64,000 nt of DNA from Clostridium sp. CAG:609. Lineage in GTDB: Bacteria > Bacillota_I > Bacilli_A > RF39 > UBA660. The notes below the pieces were generated by a model that saw only the letters and a program-made list of their open reading frames with translations, made no database searches and was not told the origin of the DNA. The position numbers and the translations under genes were made by a program. Numbering within the stretch: position 1 is the first letter of the stretch; the number at the start of each line of letters is the position of its first letter. The stretch spans positions 15,193 to 79,192 of the forward strand of contig FR903540.1 in NCBI GenBank assembly GCA_000438075.1. The letters are read 5' to 3'. Shown piece after piece: positions 27,700-36,804 of this stretch.

Positions 27700-28440
27700 A
27701 TGTTTTTAGGTGAAAATCCAATACACATTGAAGTTAAAGACAAAAGTGATATAGCACAATTAGTGTTGATGCCAGGGGACCCATTAAGGGCAAAATATAT
27801 TGCAGAAAATTTCTTGGATGATGTAAAATGCGTAACAAGTGTTAGAAATATGCTTGGATTTACTGGCTTTTATAAAGGAAAAAAGGTTACAGTAATGGGT
27901 TCTGGTATGGGTATGCCAAGTATGGGTATCTATGCTTTTGAATTATTCCATTATTTTAATGTTGAAAAAATTATTAGAATTGGTACATGTGGTGCAGTAA
28001 GTCCGAAGGCAAATATTAATGATATGATTTTAAGTGATAAAGTTTATAGTGAATCAAATTTTGCTTATACTTTTAATAATTATCGCGAAAGAATTGTTGT
28101 CGCTGATCCTTCACTAAACAAAAGTGTAATGGAAGCTGCAAATGAACTTAGTTTAAATGGTAATCTTCATGTTGGAATGCTTACAACTATGGATGTTTTT
28201 GGTCCATATATTGATTTTGAAAGAGTTCTTGGAAGAATTCCCAAAAATTTAGATATTCTTGGTGAAGAAATGGAGGCTTTTGGTTTAATTCATATAGCAA
28301 ATAGTATGGGAAGAAAAGCAACTGCAATTGCAACAGTAGTTGATTCTAAATATAGCAATGTTGTTTTAACAATTGAACAAAGACAAACATCATTAAATAA
28401 TATGATTAAGCTTGCCCTTGAAGCAATAATAAAGGAATGA
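27700..28440 (+). CDS. deoD: Purine-nucleoside phosphorylase, DeoD type
   Basis: 246 residues. Phosphorolysis of purine (deoxy)nucleosides in salvage. Motifs: VLMPGDPLRAKYIAENFL (phosphate loop), GSGMGMPSMGIY, IRIGTCGAVSP and the ribose/base region GEEMEAFGLIHIA. The usual TSDVFY reads TMDVFGPY and VEMEA reads EEMEAFG, so substrate preference may differ from classic DeoD. Start ATG 27700 gives the family N-terminus; the frame extends to GTG 27688, inside the ribosome site. Forms a unit with the phosphohexomutase. Confidence 0.92.
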   Translation: MFLGENPIHIEVKDKSDIAQLVLMPGDPLRAKYIAENFLDDVKCVTSVRNMLGFTGFYKGKKVTVMGSGMGMPSMGIYAFELFHYFNVEKIIRIGTCGAVSPKANINDMILSDKVYSESNFAYTFNNYRERIVVADPSLNKSVMEAANELSLNGNLHVGMLTTMDVFGPYIDFERVLGRIPKNLDILGEEMEAFGLIHIANSMGRKATAIATVVDSKYSNVVLTIEQRQTSLNNMIKLALEAIIKE

Positions 28441-28444
28441 TTTT

Positions 28445-29824
28445 ATGAATAATTTAAATGAAGAAATATTTAGAGCATATGATATTCGCGGAGTATATCC
28501 AACAGAAATAAATGAACAAACTGCTTTTACAATTGGAAAAAGTTATGGCTCTTATTTACAAGAAAAATATAACAAAGATACGTGTATTGTTTCTCATGAT
28601 AATAGGTTATCAAGTGAGTCTTTGACTCAAAATCTAATTAAGGGTTTAATTTCTAGTGGTATTAATATCATTAGCCTTGGTTTTACAACAACTCCGATGA
28701 ATTATTATGCAAGATATATAAATGGAATGCCAGGTATTATGGTAACTGCAAGTCATAATCCAAAAGATGATAATGGATTTAAGTTTTCATTTGATGGAAT
28801 GATTAATGCTCGCGGAGAAATGATTGATGATTTCAAAGCTTATACTTTAAAAGGTGAATTTAAAAATGGTCAAGGTAAAATAACCAATACCAATATTACT
28901 GATAAATACATAGAATATCTAAAGTATTCAATAAAGTATGGTAAAAATAAAAGAAAGATTGTAATTGATCCAGGCAATGGTGCAACATCATATATTGTTA
29001 GAAAAGTATTTGACACATCTTTTTGTAGTCCGGTGTATATTAATGATATACCAGATGGTAATTTTCCAAATCATCATCCAGATCCAGCAGTTTTAGAAAA
29101 TATGAAAATGCTTCAAGCTGCTGTAAAACAACATAGGGCAGATTTTGGTGTAGCTTTTGATGGTGATGGTGATAGAATTGGTGTAGTTATGGAAAATGGC
29201 GAAGTACTTCCAATTGAATATTTGATGCTTATATATATTAAGGATATGTTACCGAGAGTTCAAAATAAAACTTTCTTATATGACATTAAATGTTCAAAAT
29301 CATTAGATGATATGATTACATCTTGGGGTGGAAAATCTTTATGCTATAGAACTGGGGCTTCATATACTGAATTTAAAACTCATCAAGATAATTTGCCATT
29401 TGGTGGAGAATACTCAGGACACTTATATTTCAGGGATAAAGATGCTGATTGTGCCAGTGCTATTTATGCAGCTTTAAGGCTTTTAGAAATCTTGAGTAAA
29501 ACTAGTGAAAAATTAAGTAAGATTATAAAAGAGTTTCCGAAGTATTATTCTACACCAGAAATAAAAATACCATGTAGTGATAATAAGAAATTTATGGTTG
29601 TGGAAGAAATTAAAAAATATGCAAAGGAACATAATTACCCATTTAATGATATAGATGGAGTAAGAATAACATATACTAATGGCTGGGCTTTAGTTCGTGC
29701 AAGTAATACAGGACCAAACCTAACCTTTAGAGGTGAAGCAACTACTGAAGAAGGAGTAAAAATTCTTGAAAATATTTATTTACCAATGATTCAAGAAAAA
29801 CAAAAGAATATTGATACATTATAA
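28445..29824 (+). CDS. Phosphoglucomutase/phosphomannomutase family enzyme
   Basis: 459 residues. Alpha-D-phosphohexomutase with its four marker loops: catalytic Ser in VTASHNP, Mg loop DGDGDRIG, sugar loop GGEYSGH, phosphate loop RASNTGP. FRAYDIRGVYP at the N-terminus matches the AlgC/ManB-like clade, which interconverts hexose 1- and 6-phosphates for wall and surface glycans. It starts 4 bases after the phosphorylase stop. Exact sugar specificity not resolved. Confidence 0.93.
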   Translation: MNNLNEEIFRAYDIRGVYPTEINEQTAFTIGKSYGSYLQEKYNKDTCIVSHDNRLSSESLTQNLIKGLISSGINIISLGFTTTPMNYYARYINGMPGIMVTASHNPKDDNGFKFSFDGMINARGEMIDDFKAYTLKGEFKNGQGKITNTNITDKYIEYLKYSIKYGKNKRKIVIDPGNGATSYIVRKVFDTSFCSPVYINDIPDGNFPNHHPDPAVLENMKMLQAAVKQHRADFGVAFDGDGDRIGVVMENGEVLPIEYLMLIYIKDMLPRVQNKTFLYDIKCSKSLDDMITSWGGKSLCYRTGASYTEFKTHQDNLPFGGEYSGHLYFRDKDADCASAIYAALRLLEILSKTSEKLSKIIKEFPKYYSTPEIKIPCSDNKKFMVVEEIKKYAKEHNYPFNDIDGVRITYTNGWALVRASNTGPNLTFRGEATTEEGVKILENIYLPMIQEKQKNIDTL

Positions 29825-29841
29825 TATAGGTGGGATTTAAA

Positions 29842-31383
29842 GTGGATTTAAAGGATGAATTTTTTAATTGTTTTGTGGGTGTAGATAAAGATGTAATTTT
29901 GTATGTCGTAAATAATTTAACACCAGAACAAAAAAGAATGTTAAATGAAGTATATGGCAAAACTAGTGAAGTTATAAATAATTCAACTAGAAAATATATA
30001 ATGAACATAATATTTAAAGATTTATACAAGAAGCCTTTGAAAGATTATATTGCAACATCTGGTGTAAATATTGTCTCTTTAGTTAACACTTTAAAACCTT
30101 TAGAAAGAGAATTACTTTTAAAAGAATATACCATTGATAAAATGGAACCAATTGAAGTATTAACTTCTGAAGAACTTGACAGAAATAAAAAAACTATTAG
30201 AAAATTAAAAGATTCAGTTAGGATAAGAAGATTTAATTTAAGTAGAAAGAAAAGTTTAGATACATATAAATTATTCTTTGATTGTTTTTCTGAAGATAAA
30301 CAATTAGTTACTAGAGTGGTAAAAACTTTATCTAATGAAGATATAGATATTTTACAAAAAAGATTTGGTAGTGATTACACATCACTTTATATGGTTGATG
30401 ATGAAACACAAGAAATAATTAGAAATAGTATAATGCGAAAACTAAAAAGAGAACTTAATATATTAAAAAATGGTGGAAAGTTTGTAACAATATTTGATTT
30501 TGTTAAAGATACGAGAGATATTGAAGTTATAAAAATGCGTATTAATTCAATGGATGTGTTCGGACAATCTTATATCTATAATTTATTTGGAAGTGATTTA
30601 TCTAAGGAATATATTGTTGCAAAGACAAGACAAAACGGTGTTATTAGAAAAGTTTATCTAGATATATTAAATGGTTCAAAAGAAAATAAAAAACATAAGT
30701 CTTTAGTTGAAATTTTTGCAAAATATAAAGGGGATCAAGAAAATGATGAAGAATTCTTACAAAGAATTAATTCTGCTTTAAAAGGATTAGATAAATATGA
30801 TAGATATTTATTTACAAGAAAGTATGTTTATAATGAAAAATTATTAAGAATTGAAGCAAAACACTTAAAGTATGTTGTTCAAACAAGAATAAAAAGATTT
30901 TTAGTATCTGATGTTTTAGATGTTCCAACTTGTAAGGGTTTATTTGAGCGATTTAATGAAGGAGAAAAAACTGCAATTTTATATTATATAGATAAACTAT
31001 TTAATGATGAAGAAAAGGCTTTGTTTAGGAAAAAATTTGGTTATGATTTTTCTGGTGTTAGTTATTTATATGATGATATAGATAATAAAGCAGTTCGGGT
31101 TTTACTTAATAGATTGGAACGTCAATTGCTTAAAGATTATAAAGCTAAACTTAATACAGGCGTTAAAACTGATGTTATTAAAGCAGTAAGAATTACTGCA
31201 AGAAGTGAAGAATATAATGATTTACGATATATTTATGGTGATGTTTTAGCTTTAGCTATTGTTTTATATGTTAGATATGGTAATAGAATAAGTTTTGATG
31301 AAATTGAAAAGATTACTGGTATTAAAGAAGCTGATGTTATAAAATATAGTGAAGAATATTTAAATAATGGAAGAGGAAGATAA
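29842..31383 (+). CDS. Repeat protein with about five sigma-region-4-like modules
   Basis: 513 residues, no family recognised. At least five stretches share the pattern L-x3-D/E-x2-IL-x3-FG-x-D followed after ~20 residues by a basic helix: LTPEQKRMLNEVYG, LSNEDIDILQKRFGSD, SMDVFGQSYIYNLFGSD, GLDKYDRYLFTRKY, LFNDEEKALFRKKFGYD. This is the shape of sigma-70 region 4 (LxxRExxVLxLRFG plus recognition helix) repeated in one chain. The last ~70 residues contain an HTH-like stretch (ISFDEIEKITGIKEADVIKYSEEYL). GTG 29842 follows ATAGGTGG by 8 bases. Probably cotranscribed with the phosphohexomutase. Confidence 0.6.
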   Translation: MDLKDEFFNCFVGVDKDVILYVVNNLTPEQKRMLNEVYGKTSEVINNSTRKYIMNIIFKDLYKKPLKDYIATSGVNIVSLVNTLKPLERELLLKEYTIDKMEPIEVLTSEELDRNKKTIRKLKDSVRIRRFNLSRKKSLDTYKLFFDCFSEDKQLVTRVVKTLSNEDIDILQKRFGSDYTSLYMVDDETQEIIRNSIMRKLKRELNILKNGGKFVTIFDFVKDTRDIEVIKMRINSMDVFGQSYIYNLFGSDLSKEYIVAKTRQNGVIRKVYLDILNGSKENKKHKSLVEIFAKYKGDQENDEEFLQRINSALKGLDKYDRYLFTRKYVYNEKLLRIEAKHLKYVVQTRIKRFLVSDVLDVPTCKGLFERFNEGEKTAILYYIDKLFNDEEKALFRKKFGYDFSGVSYLYDDIDNKAVRVLLNRLERQLLKDYKAKLNTGVKTDVIKAVRITARSEEYNDLRYIYGDVLALAIVLYVRYGNRISFDEIEKITGIKEADVIKYSEEYLNNGRGR

Positions 31384-31445
31384 AGTTGACTTATATAGTT
31401 GACTTTTATTTTTGTTTGTGTTTTAATAGAACTTGGGTGGTAAAA

Positions 31446-32240
31446 ATGATGAAAATACTTGAAGATTTAGAAAGAAAAATAGCACTAGGTAATATAACTG
31501 GTAATTTAGGTAAAGCTATAGAATATGATAATACGATAGTTTGTTATGTAAGTAAAAAAAGTTTAAATAAAGATTTATTTTTGTTTAATTATAATAGTGG
31601 TAAAAATACTAGAATTGCAAAAAAATACGATTTAGATAAAGAAATATTTTATGTATTTGATGGATTAGAAATTGCTCATGATATATATGGTTTTGACAAT
31701 GTTTCTGTTTTATTTAGAAATTGTAAGTTTTTTGCAAATAGATTTGTTAAAGTAGATGGTTATTTAAAGATTAAAAACTCTAATATTGAAACAGTATTAT
31801 CAATGTTTTTAGTTGCTGATAATATTTTAATAGATGGATTAGATATTCCAAATCTTGGTATTAGAAAAATAAGTTTTGGTGCTCGTGATGTTTTGAATAT
31901 TAATGATTTAACTATCGGAGATAAATTTAACTTTTTAAAAAATAGTAATGTTTCTTTTAGTGGCAAGAATGTATCTTTAAATAATACTAATGTAAATGCA
32001 TTAGATATATCTATAAATGGTGATAATTTATCTATTAGTAATTCTAAGTTAGATGGTAATGCTGTTTTAGTTAAAGGTAATTTAATAAATAATGTAAGTA
32101 ATATTGAAGAAAAAATATTTGATGAATCTATATTAACTTGTGATGATGAGCTTATAAATAAAAGAAAAGAATTGGTTAAAATATTAGGTCAAATAAATAA
32201 TGTTTGTCAAGATATGAGTTTAAAAAGAATATTAAAGTAG
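31446..32240 (+). CDS. Beta-solenoid-like protein of unknown function
   Basis: 264 residues from ATG 31446 (GGGTGG precedes it; the open frame from 31386 has no ribosome site). From about residue 85 to 215 the sequence cycles through short strands with N/D/G turns and regularly spaced Ile/Leu/Val (for example NILIDGLDIPNLGIRKISFG, NVSLNNTNVNALDIS), the look of a right-handed beta-helix. No signal peptide, so it is probably cytoplasmic. Family unknown. It follows the sigma-4-like repeat gene on the same strand. Confidence 0.5.
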   Translation: MMKILEDLERKIALGNITGNLGKAIEYDNTIVCYVSKKSLNKDLFLFNYNSGKNTRIAKKYDLDKEIFYVFDGLEIAHDIYGFDNVSVLFRNCKFFANRFVKVDGYLKIKNSNIETVLSMFLVADNILIDGLDIPNLGIRKISFGARDVLNINDLTIGDKFNFLKNSNVSFSGKNVSLNNTNVNALDISINGDNLSISNSKLDGNAVLVKGNLINNVSNIEEKIFDESILTCDDELINKRKELVKILGQINNVCQDMSLKRILK

Positions 32241-32245
32241 ATAAT

Positions 32246-32274
32246 TTGACAAAATGTTTCCTTTATGGTAGAAT
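32246..32274 (+). promoter_or_regulatory. Promoter TTGACA-N17-TAGAAT
   Basis: Perfect -35 (32246-32251) and good -10 TAGAAT (32269-32274). A small CTCATTT/AAATGAG hairpin (32280-32295) follows in the 5' leader. Confidence 0.75.
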
Positions 32275-32311
32275 AAAATCTCATTTTAAATGAGGTTATG
32301 GAGTGGTACAT

Positions 32312-32866
32312 ATGAAAAAACAAGATGAACAAAAATTTTTCTTAGCATTAATGGCAAGAGTTGGTGATTACTCATTTATAGATATTAGAAAGTTAGATAT
32401 ATCTTTTGGATATAGTCCGAATTCTTTAGCGGATATAGATTCTTTTACAATGCATTTTAGTAAATATGAAATAATTAATTCAATTAAAAGAGGCAATTTA
32501 ACTAGTGAAAAATATTTAAATGGTAAGTTGGTTATTGAAGATAATCAAAAACATAAACCTTTAGAAGTTATAGATAAAGAATATTATAATAATTTTAGAA
32601 TAGATTTGTATTTGAAAGAAAAAATAGAAAATAAGCAAGAAGCTAATAATATAATTAATAAGTTTAGAAGTATATGTAAAGATGAAAGTATTTGGAATAG
32701 TTTTACTTTTGCAATTAAAAATAAAAACTTAGATTTAATCGTAGATATATTATTTAATTTACCATATTTAAGTTTAAGAAAGTATATGATTTATTTGTTA
32801 GATGAAAGAAATAAAGAGTTAAACAAAGAAAGATATCAAGAATTAATTAGAGATAAAGCAGCATAA
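32312..32866 (+). CDS. Unknown 184-residue protein
   Basis: Not recognised. ATG 32312; GTG 32303 lies in frame but has no better ribosome site. Helix-rich and charged (KEKIENKQEANNIINKFRS, LRKYMIYLLDERNKELNKER), with no membrane segment. It has its own strong promoter and terminator, so it is an independent transcription unit. The leader hairpin may tune its expression. Confidence 0.55.
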   Translation: MKKQDEQKFFLALMARVGDYSFIDIRKLDISFGYSPNSLADIDSFTMHFSKYEIINSIKRGNLTSEKYLNGKLVIEDNQKHKPLEVIDKEYYNNFRIDLYLKEKIENKQEANNIINKFRSICKDESIWNSFTFAIKNKNLDLIVDILFNLPYLSLRKYMIYLLDERNKELNKERYQELIRDKAA

Positions 32867-32880
32867 ATTGTTGCTTTTTA
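32855..32880 (+). terminator. Terminator
   Basis: AAAGCAGCA / TTGTTGCTTT stem overlapping the stop codon, then T-rich sequence. Confidence 0.65.
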
Positions 32881-32948
32881 CACTTTTTAAAAAGTTTTTT
32901 CCATAAATTAGAAAAAATGTATTATAATATATATAAGGAGTGATTAAA

Positions 32949-34115
32949 ATGTTTAAGAAAAAAAATGAATTAGACACAAATGGATTAAATGAAGTAATTT
33001 ATTTAAGTAAAAATATTCTTAAGCTAAGTTTTGTAATATTAATTATTGGAATAGTTTTAGCATCATTTATTCTTTTAAAAGAAGTTGGTGTATTTAAATT
33101 TATTGGAAGCTTACTTAATGTGTTGTCGCCTTTGTTTATTGGTTTTGTTGTAGCTTGGTTATTTGCACCATTAGTTGATAAACTTACTAAAAAAGGTATG
33201 TCAAGAATAATTGCATCATTAATTGTATATGTTGTGTTTATTGTATTTTTAATAGTATTCTTTAGAATATTTATACCAATTATATATAATGAATTAAATG
33301 AACTTATTAAAACGTTACCTAGTATTACTGATAAGTTAACTGGTTTTATTAATAATACTTTTGATAAATTTGATGGAAGTAGTTTTGATATCGAAGGAAT
33401 TAAGAATAATATATTAGATGCTATTAGTACATATGGTGATAGTATTTCAAGTAATTTACCAACTACAATTGTTAGTGCTATGTCTAATTTAGTTAGTGGG
33501 TTAGGCACAATATTCTTTGGCTTAATTATTGGTTTATATATGTTATTTGATTTTGATAATGTAACTAATTTATTACTTAAAGTATTTCCTAAGAAACATC
33601 AAATGGAAGTTGCTTCATTAGTTGAAAAAATAGGATCTGAAGTAAGAAAATGTGTTAATGGAACTTTGTTAGTTGCATGTATGGTATTTGTTTGTGATAC
33701 GATTGGATTTAGTATTATTGGTTTAAAATCAGCATTATTATTTGGTTTGTTCTGTGGTATAACAGATTTGATTCCATATATTGGTCCTTATCTAGGTACT
33801 GCAGTTGCAACAGTTGTTGGGCTTACTCAAAGTCCATTGATTGGTCTTGGAGTTTTCATTATTGCATGTATTGTTCAATTAATTGAGTCTTATGTACTTC
33901 AACCAATAGTTATGAGTAAAGCAACTAATTTACATCCAATTGTTATAATTTGTGGTTTATTACTTTTTGGACATTTCTTTGGAATAGTTGGTATGATTTT
34001 AGCTTCACCAATTATGTCAATATTAAAAGTTATCTGGGAATTTATTGTTACGAAGTTTTCATTATTTCAGGATAATGATGGTGAAAGTATACAAAATTTA
34101 AGTGAAAATTCTTGA
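32949..34115 (+). CDS. AI-2E family transporter
   Basis: 388 residues with about eight membrane helices. Family hallmarks are FIGFVVAWLFAPLVDKLTKKGMSRIIASLIVY near the N-terminus, and GLFCGITDLIPYIGPYLGT and QLIESYVLQPIVMSKATNLHP in the C-terminal half. Members export autoinducer-2-like molecules, or act as Na/H exchangers in some bacteria; the substrate here is unknown. ATG 32949 is 7 bases after AAGGAG. Its stop overlaps the next T-box promoter. Confidence 0.92.
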   Translation: MFKKKNELDTNGLNEVIYLSKNILKLSFVILIIGIVLASFILLKEVGVFKFIGSLLNVLSPLFIGFVVAWLFAPLVDKLTKKGMSRIIASLIVYVVFIVFLIVFFRIFIPIIYNELNELIKTLPSITDKLTGFINNTFDKFDGSSFDIEGIKNNILDAISTYGDSISSNLPTTIVSAMSNLVSGLGTIFFGLIIGLYMLFDFDNVTNLLLKVFPKKHQMEVASLVEKIGSEVRKCVNGTLLVACMVFVCDTIGFSIIGLKSALLFGLFCGITDLIPYIGPYLGTAVATVVGLTQSPLIGLGVFIIACIVQLIESYVLQPIVMSKATNLHPIVIICGLLLFGHFFGIVGMILASPIMSILKVIWEFIVTKFSLFQDNDGESIQNLSENS

Positions 34116-34140
34116 TGTATAAAAGATTTTGTGATATATT
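34112..34140 (+). promoter_or_regulatory. Promoter of the alaS T-box operon, TTGATG-N17-TATATT
   Basis: -35 TTGATG (34112-34117) overlaps the stop of the transporter gene; -10 TATATT (34135-34140). Confidence 0.6.
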
Positions 34141-34149
34141 TATTAAGTA

Positions 34150-34336
34150 ATCGTTGATGTTTGATGTTATTTAAGTTATTTTTTAGAGAGTTAGTGGTTG
34201 GTGAAAACTAATAAGTGATTTAAGTAATTGCTACTTACGGAGATTAATCGGGTAATTGCGTTATAAATAATTAAGTAAATTAAAGGATGGTACCGTCATT
34301 TATATGACTCCTTTTGGTATCATTCTTTTTATTTTG
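34150..34336 (+). promoter_or_regulatory. T-box riboswitch, Ala specifier (GCU)
   Basis: Stem I elements AGAGAG and GGTGAAAACTA are present, a specifier-loop segment AGTAATTGCTACTTACGG offers GCU (34230-34232, Ala), and the T-box proper AAGGATGGTACCG (34283-34295) pairs with uncharged tRNA. The alternative terminator pairs GGATGGTACC with GGTATCATTC and ends in a T-run. Uncharged tRNA-Ala should stabilise the antiterminator and turn on the kinase-like gene plus alaS downstream, consistent with the specifier. Confidence 0.88.
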
Positions 34337-34347
34337 AAGGAGGATTT

Positions 34348-34872
34348 ATGAAAATATTTGTTGTTGGGGGTAAAAGTGGTAGTGGCAAAAATGAAGTTGC
34401 TAAGATGATTGAAGAATATTACATTTATAAGTTAAAGAAATGTGTTATTACAGAGTTTAGTAAGTATTTAAAAGTTTTTGCTAAAGAATTAACTGATTGG
34501 GATGGAGTAAGTCAAGCAAAGCCTAGAGATTTCTTACAAGAATTTGGTGAGGTAATTAGAAACTATGATAAGAGATTCTTTACTAAGAGAATGATTGAAG
34601 ATATTGAAATTTATAAAAATGTAGTTGATGTAGTTGTTATAAGTGATGCAAGACTTCCTTTGGAATTTGAAGATATGAAAAATAATTTTGATGATGTAAC
34701 TAGTATTTTAGTGGTTAATCAATTTTCTCCATCTAAGCTTACTATTAAACAACAAAGTGATATAACAGAAACTGCATTAGAAAATTATGATGAATTTGAT
34801 TATATAATTGCTAATGATAAATTAGAAGAAACAAAAAATAAAGTATTTAAAATATTGGAGGGTTTAGAATGA
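34348..34872 (+). CDS. P-loop kinase-like protein (dNMP/dephospho-CoA kinase fold)
   Basis: 174 residues. Walker-type loop GGKSGSGKNEVAK at residues 7-19, with Asn in place of the usual Ser/Thr, similar to deoxynucleoside monophosphate kinases with GKxxSGKDT loops. ISDARLPLEFEDM fits the Asp/Arg (walker B/R) region of such kinases. The substrate is not certain. It lies between the Ala T-box and alaS and overlaps alaS by 4 bases (ATGA), so it is induced together with AlaRS on alanine starvation. That pairing is unusual. Confidence 0.7.
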   Translation: MKIFVVGGKSGSGKNEVAKMIEEYYIYKLKKCVITEFSKYLKVFAKELTDWDGVSQAKPRDFLQEFGEVIRNYDKRFFTKRMIEDIEIYKNVVDVVVISDARLPLEFEDMKNNFDDVTSILVVNQFSPSKLTIKQQSDITETALENYDEFDYIIANDKLEETKNKVFKILEGLE

Positions 34873-36608
34873 ATATAAAAGATTTATTTATAGATTATTT
34901 TGTTAGTTTAGATCATAAACAAATCCCAAGTGCACCAGTTGTGCCTGAAAATGATCCATCAGTTTTATTTAATACAGCGGGAATGCAACCGTTGATTCCA
35001 TATTTAATGGGGGAAGCTCATCCATATGGAAAAAGATTATGTGATTATCAAAAATGTATTAGAACTAATGACTTGGATTCTATTGGAGATACTACTCATC
35101 ATACATTTTTTGAAATGCTTGGTAATTGGTCTTTAGGAGATTACTTTAAAGATGAAAGTATTACATGGAGTTTTAATTTTTTAACTAAAGTTTTAAATAT
35201 TCCAGTTGAAAGACTTGCTGTTACTGTTTATGCAGGGGATGGTAGTATTCCTTTTGATCAAGTAAGCTATGATAAATGGACTCAATTAGGTATAGATAAG
35301 GGACATATTGCAAAGACAGTAGAAGATAATTTTTGGATAGCTGGAGCTAGTGGACCTTGTGGACCTGATACAGAAATATTTTATTTTAGAAGTGATGATG
35401 AAATACCTTGTACTTTTGATCCAGAAGATAATAGATGGGTTGAAATATGGAATAATGTATTTATGCAATATTATAAAGATGATGCTGGTAATGTAGTAGA
35501 GTTACCAAAGAAAAATGTTGATACAGGAATGGGTGTTGAGAGAATTACTGCAGTACTTGAAGGAGTAAAAGATAATTATCTATCAAGTATATGGAGTGAT
35601 GTTATTGATTTAATTTGTGATATTACTAAACTTTCTTATGAAGGTAATGAAGAGTCTATGAGAATTATAGCAGATCACTTAAGAACTGCAGTATTTATTA
35701 GTGCAGACCCAGCAGGAATTAAACCAAGTAATACTGATCAAGGTTATATTTTAAGAAGATTAATAAGAAGAGCAATAAGGCATGCTAAGAAATTAAATAT
35801 TGATATTAATAGTGACTGGGAACAAAAAATAGCTTTATTAATAATAAATAAATATAAGAAGTATTATAGTGAATTATCTTTGAATTCGGGTGTTGTTTTG
35901 GAAGTATTAAAAAATGAAAAAGATAAATTTAATAGAACTTTAGAAAAGGGATTGAGAGAATTTAATAAGATTTCAAATAAAGATATTGATGCTACGACTG
36001 CATTTCATTTATATGATACATATGGTTTTCCAATTGAATTAACTGTGGAACTTGCTAAAGATGCTGGTATTAATGTAGATACACAAGGTTTTAAGGAAAA
36101 ATTTAAGGCTCATCAAGAATTATCAAGAACTGCATCTGCTGGTAAATTTAAAGGTGGACTTGCAGGTAATAGTGAAATTGAAACTAAGTATCATACTGCA
36201 ACACATTTACTTAATGCAGCATTAAAAATAGTTGTTGGACCAGATGTTCATCAAAAGGGAAGTAATATTACTGATGAAAGGATGCGTTTTGACTTTAGTT
36301 GTGATCATAAATTGAGTGATGATGAAAAAAGAGGGGTTGAAGAATTAGTAAATAAGTGGATTAATGATGCATTGGATGTTCGTGCTCAGGAAATGAAAAA
36401 AGAAGATGCTATAAAAAGTGGAGCTGAATGTATGTTTATTGAAAAATATCCAGATATTGTTACAGTTTATACAATCGGAGATAATGTTTCAAAAGAATTG
36501 TGTGGAGGTCCACATGTTAAAAATACTAGTGAACTAGGTCATTTTAAAATAATAAAAGAAGAAGCATCATCTGCAGGTGTAAGAAGAATTAAAGCTATAT
36601 TAGAATAA
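34869..36608 (+). CDS. alaS: Alanyl-tRNA synthetase, short form lacking C-Ala
   Basis: 579 residues against about 870 usual. The catalytic domain is complete (NTAGMQPLIPYLMG, RTNDLDSIGDTTHHTFFEMLGNWS, DTGMGVERI), the tRNA-recognition domain follows, and the editing (SAD) domain has its zinc ligands in HTATHLL and CGGPHV. The chain stops right after the editing domain (VRRIKAILE), so the linker/DHHA1 and C-Ala domains are missing. No frameshifted remainder follows, only a terminator. C-Ala aids dimerisation and tRNA-elbow binding; natural short AlaRS forms are known from mitochondria and reduced genomes. Confidence 0.93.
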   Translation: MNIKDLFIDYFVSLDHKQIPSAPVVPENDPSVLFNTAGMQPLIPYLMGEAHPYGKRLCDYQKCIRTNDLDSIGDTTHHTFFEMLGNWSLGDYFKDESITWSFNFLTKVLNIPVERLAVTVYAGDGSIPFDQVSYDKWTQLGIDKGHIAKTVEDNFWIAGASGPCGPDTEIFYFRSDDEIPCTFDPEDNRWVEIWNNVFMQYYKDDAGNVVELPKKNVDTGMGVERITAVLEGVKDNYLSSIWSDVIDLICDITKLSYEGNEESMRIIADHLRTAVFISADPAGIKPSNTDQGYILRRLIRRAIRHAKKLNIDINSDWEQKIALLIINKYKKYYSELSLNSGVVLEVLKNEKDKFNRTLEKGLREFNKISNKDIDATTAFHLYDTYGFPIELTVELAKDAGINVDTQGFKEKFKAHQELSRTASAGKFKGGLAGNSEIETKYHTATHLLNAALKIVVGPDVHQKGSNITDERMRFDFSCDHKLSDDEKRGVEELVNKWINDALDVRAQEMKKEDAIKSGAECMFIEKYPDIVTVYTIGDNVSKELCGGPHVKNTSELGHFKIIKEEASSAGVRRIKAILE

Positions 36609-36614
36609 TATTAG

Positions 36615-36640
36615 AACTGAGTTAATTGCTCAGTTTTTTT
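36615..36640 (+). terminator. alaS terminator
   Basis: AACTGAG / CTCAGTT stem with a 7-base loop and seven T. Confidence 0.85.
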
Positions 36641-36804
36641 GTTAAAAAATTGATTAAAAGAAAGTAATTAGAATGATAGAAAATTTAGATAATATAATAA
36701 ATAGTATTGATTTAGTTAAATAAGTTTTATTCTTTATAATTTACAATTTCCTGCTGTGTTTTTGGAAAAGCACTGATATAATTTAGTTAGCAATAGGAGG
36801 AATT

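Noticed and set aside
31384..31420. GTTGACTT repeat as terminator
   Set aside because: The two copies are direct, not inverted; the possible stem has central mismatches.
32999..33508. 169-codon minus-strand frame inside the AI-2E transporter
   Set aside because: Antisense shadow of a hydrophobic gene, no ribosome site or promoter.
36673..36723. 16-codon frame before the NUDIX gene
   Set aside because: No convincing ribosome site, too short to judge.
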